This document shows positions 49,316-64,000 of a DNA stretch of 64,000 nucleotides, one piece after another. The stretch lies in the NCBI RefSeq assembly GCF_037038585.1, contig NC_092520.1, positions 13,337,001 through 13,401,000 on the forward strand. The letters are read 5' to 3'. The first letter of the stretch is position 1, and every line of letters begins with the position of its first letter. The DNA is from Patagioenas fasciata (Eukaryota > Chordata > Aves > Columbiformes > Columbidae). The notes beneath the pieces were generated by a model. The model was not told the origin of the DNA, made no database searches, and saw only the letters and a list, made by a program, of their open reading frames with translations. The translations under genes were made by a program, and so were the position numbers.

Positions 49316-52300
49316 ATACATAAATTAGAGCTACTAATTTCTTTTCTTTTTTTTCTTTTTCTGTAAGATCTGTTCAGCAGCCTTATTATAGGTTCAGCAG
49401 GGCACAGAATTCTGCCTTTTAAGCCTGGAAATTGCACCAGTGAGTGCAGTTGCATCTTGAAATGCTGGAAAAATGAAAAGAGACGAAGATCTCCTGCACA
49501 AATACAGGAAGTAATATAGATTAGCACACTCTGGTCAAAATTAAATGTGCAGCAAAGCTCTAAGAAATAACTCAAACCGAGGCCTCTTTTGGATAAGTTA
49601 CTCTAAGAGCATTCGCTCTTCTTCTGTTACAAAATGAAGACCCATAAACAATGATGTAAAATAGACTCATCCAGAGGGCAATGTGAAAACTCATTTTTTC
49701 ATTCAAAATTGCTTACTAGAGGAATTGGGTGACTTGCCAGACTGACTGTCCTCCTTATCCAGGCAGCATGAAAGGCCTTGAGAATGTGCTAGAGAGGTTT
49801 GGTCTATTTTGGTAAACTGGTCAATGAAAACATCTCAGCTTGATCTTAAATTAGTTAACGAAGGCATAACTTGAACAAAGTCTGTTCTCCTCCTCAGGGG
49901 TCAGCCATCTCTGCTGACTTTTCCTTCTCCCACCAGCCTCAAGTAGTTGCTCCCTCACAGCTTCCACGTTCTGACTGTCCATCGGTAAGTGGCTTTTGTC
50001 AGGTTGACAGCAACACCTTTCAACATCCTTTCAAGGTGCAAAGGGACTGAGAGAGAAAATCCTCACCAGGAAGAGTGCCCAGCAATTCTACCCTGTATCC
50101 CACACTTCAGAAAACTGAGCTCTTCCTGAAGCAGCACTTCGATTTTTCTGGGTTTTGCAGTGCTGTCAATCATCAAGACTTCGCATATTCCGCTACATAC
50201 ACTCACTAACAAATGCATAACTGGAAATGTGGCAAAGGCACTATGCTTTTCCAGATTACCTCCAGACTATGGAATTATGACCAGGAACCACCACTGCAGA
50301 GCATCTTCTCACCACCAAGCAAGCATGGGGACATGGATCTGTTCACCCCTCCTTCATTACAGCAGGATCCCTCTTCACCCCCTCTCATGCTCCACCATGA
50401 GGTGGCTTGACATGTACAACCTCTGCTGGCCTCTTGGAGAATGACTGTAGGTGGACATGGGCTGGACCTCAGCCAGCCCATTGGGTGGGATGAGCTGGAG
50501 AGCAGAGTCACCCCAGGGAGGGCCAGAACGGCTCTTTCACAAGCTCCAGCACCGCAAATTGGGCGTTTTTATTGTTGCTAAAACCTAGCACTAGAACAAG
50601 AGTCAAGAAGATGGAAGTGTATTTTACATTAAGGTGCTGATGGTCCTTTCCTTTTTTTTTTCATACACATGGTGACTAACCTATTGACTCCTGGAAGAAC
50701 AAATCTTACCACAAAGAGGAAAAGTCAGTGGTGCTAATTAGCAGCAAAGTAGTTTAATTGAACGAAAATACTGGGGGAAACTCTAAACATGCTGATCCTG
50801 GAGGGCAGAGTTACAGGATTTAAATTTTAAGCCAATAAATACATTAGCTAAGAAAGAACCATTACAGAAATAGTGATAAAATTGATTAATTTATGGAACT
50901 TTCTGCCACCAAATGCAACAGAGATTACAATGGAAGTAAGATTTAAGAAACAGAGATTAGGCTACAGAAAAACTTTCAATGGTGTTAAAAAGGAGACTTA
51001 CCTGTCAAGAGGTTGTTTGGTATCACCTACTACTTTCTACTGAAGTAGCAGATATTTTTAGACTAGATAAATTACTGTTTTTATAAGCTCTCTACGATTC
51101 TGGTAAATAATATATCAATATCTCTGCTCTTAACTACAGTCCAAGAATGAAAAAACATGTTGTTCTGCCTTTGTAAAACACACTCATTTTTTGTTTTTAT
51201 GAGATAAAATGTGTTTATCAGCCTGATAGCAATCTTGACAGTAGAACCAGGTTTATGAGTGCACTCTGAATCACCGTTTCTATTTACTGCTTTTCAAAAT
51301 GATCTGGATTAATTATCTTTTTTTTTTTTTTCCCCCCACTATCACCTGGTTTACTCAAAATGTTAAGTATGACAGCATTATAAAGGGATTAAGATGCTAT
51401 CTGATTTTTGTTATGATTTCTGTTTGCCTGTATTTTCACTCAGGAATGATGTTGTGTGAGTTGTTGCAAAGACACTTTTCAGAAAATAAAAAACCACATT
51501 TGTTCATGCCACAGCAACAAAATACAGGGAAACATTATATTCTTCATTCAACTGCAGGACTCTATTCTCCCAACACAAGGAAAGAAGTGAGGAACTACTC
51601 CATACTTTGAGTTCTTTTTTAACTGAATGCATAAAATAAAAATACATAGTCGTATGAATATTGTGTATAAATACATAATAAACCCCAAATATTCCAAAAT
51701 ACTGCTTTTCTGACTCACATGACTTATGATTTGGATGCACATGCAAAATAAGTTTAAATAATAAGTCCAAAACCTCTTTTAAGAAAACTGAAGTTGTCTT
51801 AAAAGCGCAGCACTTGGGGCTTTACTGAAAACAGAGGATACATACGGAATGTGATACAGAACTCTACTCCAGCCATCCGCATTTTAAGACATATGGCTGG
51901 GGATAAAGGGAAAACACCACAAAACTGTACGCAAACATCCTACATGCTTCATACCAAACTCACTTAGAATGCTTTTACTAAACATAAAGAAAATAATGCA
52001 AAAAGGCTTTAAAGGTTTGGACAGCCAGATAAGTACTCTTGGGACATTTACTATTTTCAAACATACTTCTTCAGACTGTGCATAGTCTAAGAATTATATC
52101 ATGCTGGCAACAGACTAATGGGAAAGAAATAGATGGGAAGTAGCTGCTCCCTGCTCTGTTTATTTAAAAATTGCTACCAAAAATAGCCTATAGAAATGCT
52201 GCTTCATGCAAGAAGTGTTTATTTTACAAGCTCAGCAAACTATCTTGATGATTATGTAACAATCATCCACATAATTTAATAAGTTTCACTAATGCAGCAC

Positions 52301-52458
52301 TCTGTGTAACAGGTGATCTGCCAGGAGAGAAACTGATGGGCTTTTTTCTGTTCTATTGAAATGAACTGAGAACACCAAATCACTGCTTACCTATTTTTTT
52401 CACAACAAAATACTGTATTTTAACAGATGAAGGAGAAAACTTTTGCCCTGTTTAGGTT
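49316..52458. other. Intergenic DNA, no gene recognised
   Basis: AT-rich unique sequence with a T run then C run at about 51318-51338. Frames reach 103 codons with no domain. No repeat family was recognised. Confidence 0.5.
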
Positions 52459-52950
52459 TCAGAGTCACAGGTCCATTGAGATCATCCGGTCCAAAGTTCC
52501 TGCTCAAGCAGGGCCACCTGGAGCTGGTTGCCCAGGGCCATGTCCGGATGGCTTTTGAGTATCTCCAAGGATGGAGACTCCTCAGCATGGGCAACCTGTG
52601 TCAGTGCTTGGCCACCCTCAGTAAAAAAAGTGTTTCCTGATGTTCAGAGGGAACCTCCTGTGTTCAGTTTGTGCCCATTGCCTCTGGTCCTGGCACTGGA
52701 CATCACTGAGATGAGCTTGAATCTGTCGTCTTTGCACCTTCCCCTCAGGTGTTTATGGACATGTATGGGATCCCCCAGAGCCTTCTCTTCTCCAGGCTGA
52801 TGAGACCCAACTCTCTCAGCCTTTCTTCACAGGAGAGATGCTCCAGTCCCTTCATCATCCTTGTGGCCCTTTGCTGGACTGTCTCCAGTATGTCCATGTC
52901 TCTCTTGTACTGAGGAGCTGACCGGCCTGTGGTTCCCTGGGTCTTCCTCC
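52459..52950 (-). mobile_element. CR1 LINE 3' fragment
   Basis: An inverted CR1 of nearly 500 bases. It runs from TTCAGAGTCACAGG and CCATTGAGATCATCCGGTCC (decayed 3' terminus) through CAAGCAGGGCCACCTGGAGC, CCAGGCTGATGAGACCCAAC (end of the polymerase frame) and CTGACCGGCCTGTGGTTCC. It reaches further 5' into the polymerase region than most copies here. It is inert. Confidence 0.94.
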
Positions 52951-55900
52951 TGAAGATCGCTCATAGAATATATAAATGCAATACTCAAAATGCCTATAGA
53001 GTATATGAATGAAAACACTCTACGACAATTACACCTTGGTTAACCCAAGACTTGTTCAAAACAGCCTGAAATTTTAAATGGTGATGAGAACTCTCCCTTT
53101 CACTAGAAAGTCACAAGATTTCAAATTCATCTACTAACAGAATCAGAGTGGCAAAAATCTATATCAGAAGTGCATCAGACTCCAAGAAAGAGGAAAACAG
53201 TAAGTCTTAAACCTTATTGTTCCAAGTCAACAATATATTCTTCTTACCTTTGTATTGCTATCCATTCTATGAATAAGCCAGTTGCATTTAATAATGGTTT
53301 CTAAGGTTCAGATGCTAAGTCAGCTAACTAATGCTACAGATTTGTTACATATCTATGGTGACTAAGACTTTAGCTTATCTGTAGCAGCTCCTCAAAGAAA
53401 AACCGTACTCAGTCTTGTGTGACAGCAGCCAAGCTGCATTATTCCATGCATCAGCCTCCTGCCCTACAAAATAGGTAACGTGATCAGAGAAAACACAATA
53501 TAGTTCCAGATACATTTTTTAATATTTAACTATACTGAACATGCTTAATATCGCTCTGCTTAATTTTCCAAATACATTTCCAATTTTCTAAGATATATTC
53601 TAAAGTAAAACTATTTCAGTATTTAGTATATTCTCATTCTCAGTGCTGTATTTGAACAGGAACGGCTATCCAGTGTGGATGCCGGATGGTGAGCAGAAAG
53701 CATTTGCAACTATATGTTTGTGAGAAATGGTGAAGTTTAAGCAGCATCTAGTGGCTAAACATATGTAGGCAGCCATTCCTACTGAGCTCTATGTTCTCTT
53801 ACCGAATGTTGCACTCAGAAAGAAAGAGAAGAGGTTCATTCCATCACTTTTGATAAACAAGATCCACAGGTGTGTTTGATTAAAAAAAAAAAATCTTAAC
53901 ATATCATTACCTCTAATACAAAACAAGAGGAAAAAACGGACTACTAATCACACTCTAAAAACTGGAACAGATTTATTACAGGAGAAAGTATCTTCAACCC
54001 AGGAATGCAGGAATTAAGCTTCAACTGCATCTTGCAAGGCAACAGGTTTTTCTACACAAGATAATCTCAGGCTCTCCCAGTAAGAGGAAGAATTGAGCCC
54101 TCACTCTACTTCTGTTGATATTATTGTTATTAGAGATAAAAGGTATCCCGAGCTATGATAACTTTAATGAATGCTGCACCCCCAGTCAGGTAAGTGACCA
54201 GCAAGCATTGCTTGAAGGCATAATTGAAATTACTGCTCACGACTGCATTTGGTAACATGCAACTACAGCACTACAACAGGTTGTATGAGCGCTACTAGAG
54301 TGCTTCAGGGCACTCAGCTGGATTAACGTATTAGTTTCTCAGCAGTGATCTAAGCTATTCCAGCAAAGACAGCCTTACAACTCTTCCCTTTTTGGGAAGG
54401 TTTTGTATATTCTACTACATCATACCTGTAAACACGCTGATTTAAGTAGCACTACTCTCATCCTTAAAAGAAGGAAAATGCTCGATTTACAGTCATATCC
54501 AACAAAAGGAATAATCTCTAACTGAAAAGGGCAGTTTTCTGTTAGTAAATTGGTTCAACACGTTTTTATTCATTAATAATAATTTTTTATAAGTTGAATC
54601 CTAACCAAGATAGTCACAAAATATTTTCAAGAGGAGACCACAGCTGGACAAAAACATTCCAGCACATCATTCTGTCATTTATGCTGCAGGGGAATTCTGA
54701 GTGCACAAATGTAAGGGAAAATTAACACACGTGATTCTGCAAAAAGTAAACTGCTATGCAAAAAGTTGTCTAAGAAAGTTTAAAAAGTTTCCCAAGGAAT
54801 ATCTGTAAATATAACTGACATTCAAGATTTCCATAAAATGAAAAGACTTGAAGCAAAACACATTTTAATTCAAATAAGGGAAGACATCTTCAGGTTTTCA
54901 ACATTCAGTTCAAAATAAATCGCTATAAGCAACTAAAAAGGCAGAGGTGGTACAACCAGAGGTAAAAATCAACTTGGGCTGCAAATTCTAATACCTGCAG
55001 AAGCCATAGAAGGAATACATCACATTCCTGTGATCCAATCTGTAATAAAATCACTGTGGTTCAAAGCAGCTCTGACCTATTTGCTGGTCCAATTTATTTT
55101 CGTTTGTCCACAAGTGTTCCGCAGCCAAAGCACATCATTAGAAAAGCTGTCTTCTGCTTAGGCCTCTAAGACTGATCTTTTGTATGCAAAGATGACACAG
55201 GTTTATCTTCAGCCCCTAGTATTCTTCAGAAGCTGGAATGCCTATTTTCCAATTGACAATTAAAAATAAATGAACTTGTCCAGGTACTCCAAGAATCAGG
55301 AAGCCTTAGCAGAAGGAAAACCTACACTCTACAAACAAATCTCTACCTTCACCTGGCTTGTTTAGCACTTCAGCATCCTCCACCGTACTTAATCCCCCTT
55401 CAATGAAACTGTAAAATTGCCTTTAACCACCAGGAGAGATACTGAAAAGAAATTGCCAGGAGCAAGGAGGTCAGTTAGAACAGTGCTAGCATACTATAAT
55501 GAACATTTTAAAAAGTAAACGGGCAAATCCAGACTTGTTTTCTTTGGGTTAGAGAAAGGGAAAACAGCAATGATTCATATGCTGGTGAGTAACATATATT
55601 CAAGGATAATTTCTGTCTAATGTGTAAGGACAGACAGAAAGTTCGGGTCGTATGTTGGAACTTGCACCATTACCCAGCCGTGGCAATGGTATCCAGCACT
55701 CTTACGGTTTTACCGACTTTTGCTAGGCCTAGACAGCATGACTGTTGTTTATAAGATGGATTTCACATTGTAGATTGTTATATTTCAATTTAATCAAGCT
55801 GTTTATTCTGTTCATTTCTCTAATCTGGATTCTAGTACCATTAAAACTAAAATCTCCTTTAAGCAATGCTGTATTTTACCTTAAAGCGTTGCCATTTTTG

Positions 55901-56640
55901 AACATACATATATAACATGCCTTGAAAGAAACCCAACCGTGTGGTTCAATACATCACTTAAGTGAATAATGTGGTATCTCAGACATTTCTCTTCCCCATT
56001 AGCCCTTACACCTCCCTTACCCCACTCCTTTCCCCAGGAGCACCTCAAACATCTCCCTTCTGCTCCTCAACAATCCCCTTGCTTGATTCCCCCTACTTCT
56101 TCTGTGGCATTCAACAGATTTTATATGCATCTATCTCTTTTCCATGAAGAAGCTAAAGGAATTGCACATAATACATGAGGATATATCTTCTATTGCAGTA
56201 TTTTCAACAGAACCAATGTTTTAATAACTCATTTGAAGGAACAAAAAAGACATGAACAGCTTTTACTTCATTTAAAAAAGTTATTTACGATTATAGTTCG
56301 CAATCATAAACTTCAGTGTTTTCAAAAAATCAGTGTGGATTCAGAGCTTCTGAAGCTACTAAGACCATTAAGAACTGCCCAAGTGCCTGTACACAGGTTA
56401 TATCCATTTAAATTTTCTTTAAGGAAATTTGATTCAAGTGATGCAATTCTCTTTTAGGGACTCAGTCTATTACGTGGTCAGTTAAACAAGGTTTGCACAT
56501 GTCACATGGAGCTGTATCTAAATGAGGTTACCACACACAGTTTTGACTTGCTGTCAGCTTTAAAAATAAATGGCTTCAACAAAGTCATTGCAAATTTGCA
56601 TTAAAATACGGCCAAGAACAATTCAATATCAGAATAGAAC
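52951..56640. other. Intergenic DNA, no gene recognised
   Basis: AT-rich unique DNA with no open frame above 61 codons until 55962, and none with a recognisable domain. No repeat family was identified. A weak opposite-strand CTCF-like match is at 53743-53756. Confidence 0.55.
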
Positions 56641-56646
56641 TTTATT
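56641..56646 (-). promoter_or_regulatory. Possible distal poly(A) signal of FAM76B
   Basis: The minus strand reads CAATGAATAAAGTTCTATTC, a canonical AATAAA 3.3 kb after the FAM76B stop codon. If used, the 3' UTR would span the CR1 fragment at 56792-57010. Motif evidence only. Confidence 0.25.
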
Positions 56647-56791
56647 CATTGCTACACGTAATATAAAATATACACTGTTGGAAGAGTGGGGCTCTGAAAA
56701 AAATCAAAGATCACCTCTTTCTAGATAATTGTTGTGGCCAGAAATTGTTGTGACTACAAATTGCAGCCCGAGTACTTTAAGCACAAGAATA

Positions 56792-57010
56792 AGTTGGACA
56801 CTAGGAAAAGGTTCTGCCCCCAGAGGGTGCTGGACACTGGAACAGGCTCCCCAGGGAGGTGTCACGGCCCCAAGCCTGACAGTGTTCCAGCAGAGACTGG
56901 ACAACACCCTCAGACACACGGTGTGAACTGTGGGGTTGTCCTGTGCACGGACAGGAGTTGGACTCGATGATCCTTGTGGATCCCTTCCAGCTCAGGACAT
57001 TCCATGAATC
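56792..57010 (+). mobile_element. CR1 LINE 3' fragment
   Basis: From AGTTGGACACTAGGAAAAGG to CAGGACATTCCATGAATCC, including TGTGAACTGTGGGGTTGTCC. It is the same subfamily as 2652-2908 and 22952-23394. It sits downstream of the proximal FAM76B poly(A) signal, in opposite orientation to that gene. Confidence 0.93.
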
Positions 57011-57529
57011 CCCGTGACCAGGAGCTGGCAGCAGGTTGGTGTGGGAGCCCAACTCATCCTGAGACAAGAAACGGAACGGATACAGAAGTTCCCGATCCTG
57101 GAATCACCTATAACTTGTACACGATGTGTGTAAAGGAAGAACAACCTTATGGTTAACAAAACAAGACTGAAATTCAGTTACTTTTAAACACGAGTGCTGA
57201 TGTTAATGAAAATATAAAAAGCCTGTCGAAGGCTTTATTAAGCTAGAATTGCTAAACCTTAAGGTTTTTTTCTTCTTTTCTAGAAGAAAAAAATTCTACG
57301 TATTATAATCCTACTGTAGAAAACCATAATACTTAGAGATAAATTAATCTGAAGCTCTAATTTGTTACAATTTGTAGACAGCCCAAGGCATCTAATCCTC
57401 CCAGAAATCTAAATACTAAATGCAAATATTAAGTTCTCCTTTTTTTTTGGCCACAGACTTTCAGCGAGTGACATAGTGTGAAGCTTTAACATGAAATACG
57501 AATTTATGAATGATTTCAAAAGGACAGAT

Positions 57530-59986
57530 TCATGTTTTGACAAGATTTTATTGTGAAACATTGGATTTAGAAAAGGTACAAAATGTCAACGGTCGGATGT
57601 GTGCCAGTACAGTATTTCAACAGTCTATACATGTGGACAGCTGAACAGCTTCGCTGCAGAACGCGTATTTAGACACACTATCTAAAAGGGGGGTGCAAAA
57701 TTTACAGGCTTAAAGTACATAAATAACTTGAGCCAAAATGGCCATTACTGGTCAATGCTAATCAATCAACATCTGAAACAGCCTAAAAAGCACAATACAG
57801 TACAACAATGTCCTTGCAGATCCACGTTTAAAGAACATCAGTTTCTTACGTCAGTAACCTACAGCTCCAGGACACTCCTTTCAGGACGGGGATTCAGTTG
57901 GCTAGTTTACAACTTTAAAAAATTCACGATAAAAATGAGATTATGGAAGAAAACCCACAGGTATTTAGTTAGAACTAAATGCTGGGAAGCCCCTAAAAAT
58001 TTGACTGGGATTTATAAAGGCAATCACTTCTACTCTAGAACTTCATTTTTTTTCTTTTAAAATGACCTTACTGCATCTTGATCAGATATCACTAAGGGAG
58101 CTTTATTCAAGCATTTCAATTTGCTATGCATTTCTGTGTTTTAAAATCAATTTCAACACACATGGGTTGCCATTCAAATGGAAAAAAATACAAAAATACT
58201 GACCTTGAATTAACGAAAGTCATAAATTTGTATATTGAAGAAACCAATAACATCTCCAAAGGATAGCAGCATTCTCTACCCCATTTTAGCAAGTTTAAAG
58301 AAGATAATTTATAAACATACAAAGCTGATTTTAGGGTATAAAAATACATGAAATAAGACAGCTTTTTTTTCCCAATTATTCAGTAGTCTGTCACTGCTGG
58401 AATTTGTCTGAACTACTGAAAAAGTGTTCATAGTTCAGTACATGGATGGACAACCAAGGAGCTTTAGTTTTTTGTTCTTTAATTAAAAGGTGTGTAGCTT
58501 ATTCTACACAATTAACTTTACTGAAATACAAGCAGTTACCCTGTTACCAACCAGTACCCAGAGCTGAACCAAATGTTTATTTATGTAAATCCACTTTGCT
58601 TTATGCCGATCTGTAACTCACCTTCCTGAACAGAGACCTTGGGCTATAGTAAACAGAAGTTTCTGAATATGATTGAAGTCCATTAGGAGCAGAGCTAAAA
58701 AACTGATGTAATTTAGAATCAAAATCTACCCAAAACATTAAAACAACCCACCAACCCAACCAAAACAACCCACCCTTTGACATCCACTCAATTAGTACCA
58801 AGACCATTAGTTTTGGCAACTCTCTTCTCATTGTGTATCTTTACTGGGGATGAGAATCTTGCAATTAATTCAGAAGAATCACCATAAGTTACAACTAAGT
58901 ACATTAAATCAGACAATGGGGATTTGTTTTTTTCAACTTTGAGTGTATGACACTAATTAAGGATGTAACATTGGGAATACAATGTCTGCTACGGAATTAA
59001 AATCAGCGCTGTGCCAAATGGGAAAAATATATAAACAACCCACTGAACTCCAGTGTGGCAAAACACATTCAGTTTTTTGTTTGGGAAGTGTTTGGCACGA
59101 GCAGCACTAACAAAATTCAACACCTCACAGACACAAGCTACAAGGTTATCTAAAGCCAATACTCACTGTCCATCAATTAGCTATTAATGCTGCTTCAAGC
59201 ACCGCACCAGCCACTTTGATCTTTGTTTCAGATTCCTCTGTACACACATTTATATTTACATAAAACATTTATTAAACGTGATTTTAAAACATAAAAACCT
59301 TATGTACAAAATACCAACATTCCTATAAATAAACAGTTGGAGAAAGGCACTTGCAAGAAAAATCTACAGTAAATCTTACAAAAACCACACTGCCTCTGTT
59401 ACTGTACAATAGATAATCTTTCAGTAAATCCCTATCACAAGAATGTAAAACACTAATTACTTGTTATAACTAAGAATATAACCGTTACAGTTGTATTTAC
59501 ACATACATATATGCCTTTTTTTTAGTTTCACTTGAGAGCACCATGATTTCCATTCTAAATTCATATTTTGATACAAAGTAAAAGAACAGTTGCCAGAAAC
59601 CAGTGTTCGGTGTCACTGCAGAGTCAAACTTTTGGCTGACATCAGCGTAGTTTAAAAGACTTGGTTGATGTAAAAAGTACGCCTAGCTTGTTATTGCATG
59701 TTGTCCTTTTAGAGAGAGCACTGCTATGTTCTCTATGCAATTGTTTAATACTATTGCTGGCAAAAAGTTTCCAATATCAAAAAAATAAAAACATTCTTCA
59801 AGCCAGTTGAAGGATTTCATCTGAACAGTAACTAAAAAAAGCTGCATATTAATTATAAAAACGTGTAGGAAACATGCCAACTAATCTGGTGTGCAAAAAT
59901 ATTTTTTCCCCTACATAGGATTTTAAGGGCTTCACAGAATTACTCAAATTTACATTGAGTAGCAAACCCCACGAATAACCAGTTCC
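57530..59986 (-). other. FAM76B: FAM76B 3' UTR (extent inferred)
   Basis: Reading the minus strand downstream of the TGA at 59987-59989, the sequence is AT-rich and free of recognisable transposons for about 2.4 kb. Candidate AATAAA hexamers lie at 59268-59273, 58576-58581, 58102-58107 and 57547-57552. I take the last as the main end because it is followed by repeat-bearing DNA. The T-rich, repeat-free character fits a long 3' UTR, but the end is a guess without transcript data. Open frames here are chance. Confidence 0.5.
57547..57552 (-). promoter_or_regulatory. FAM76B: Candidate FAM76B poly(A) signal
   Basis: The minus strand reads CAATAAAATCTTGTC. AATAAA lies about 2.4 kb after the stop codon, and cleavage would fall near 57525-57535. 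Several nearer AATAAA copies could also be used. Confidence 0.45.

Positions 59987-64000
<4,014 letters not shown>

Noticed and set aside
56734..56970. 78-codon plus-strand frame, with similar frames at 2662-2859 and 22995-23192
   Set aside because: The three share the same CR1 3'-end sequence; they are mobile-element remnants, not a gene family.

Overview
The window is vertebrate nuclear DNA, almost certainly from a bird. The dispersed repeats are overwhelmingly CR1 LINE 3' fragments, several ending in the avian 3' signature ATTCTATGATTCT. There are no Alu, L1 or B1 elements, and the one recognisable gene, FAM76B, has a vertebrate intron-exon structure. There is no bacterial, plasmid or phage content. 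No tRNA, rRNA or CRISPR array was found.

Layout. (1) About 1-57,500 is intergenic: unique AT-moderate DNA with scattered CR1 pieces in both orientations, one long and very decayed L3/CR1-type LINE relic (about 7,720-9,110), a MIR-like relic, simple repeats and low-complexity tracts. (2) Near 24,300-24,670, on the minus strand, a splice acceptor leads into an open frame of 103 codons followed by an AATAAA. Its start resembles the BRICHOS domain (HDLIAVQVKDDCYVIPL). This is the best candidate for an undescribed gene in the window, but only its putative last exon is visible. (3) About 57,530-63,968 is the 3' end of FAM76B on the minus strand: the last three coding exons (63968-63833, 60826-60725, 60076-59987) and a long 3' UTR. 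The 5' exons lie beyond the right edge.

On remembered human synteny (chr11q21, order SESN3 - FAM76B - CEP57 - MTMR2), the left 57 kb would be the large interval between FAM76B and SESN3, which fits its lack of conserved coding exons. This is inference from memory, not from an alignment.

The two main observations are the BRICHOS-like terminal exon and a 104-bp sequence present twice, 1,996 bp apart, with only two mismatches (39691-39794 and 41687-41790). The second copy is bracketed by a 9-bp direct repeat, as expected of a recent templated or retrotransposed insertion. Most other open frames above 60 codons look like chance or are CR1-derived.
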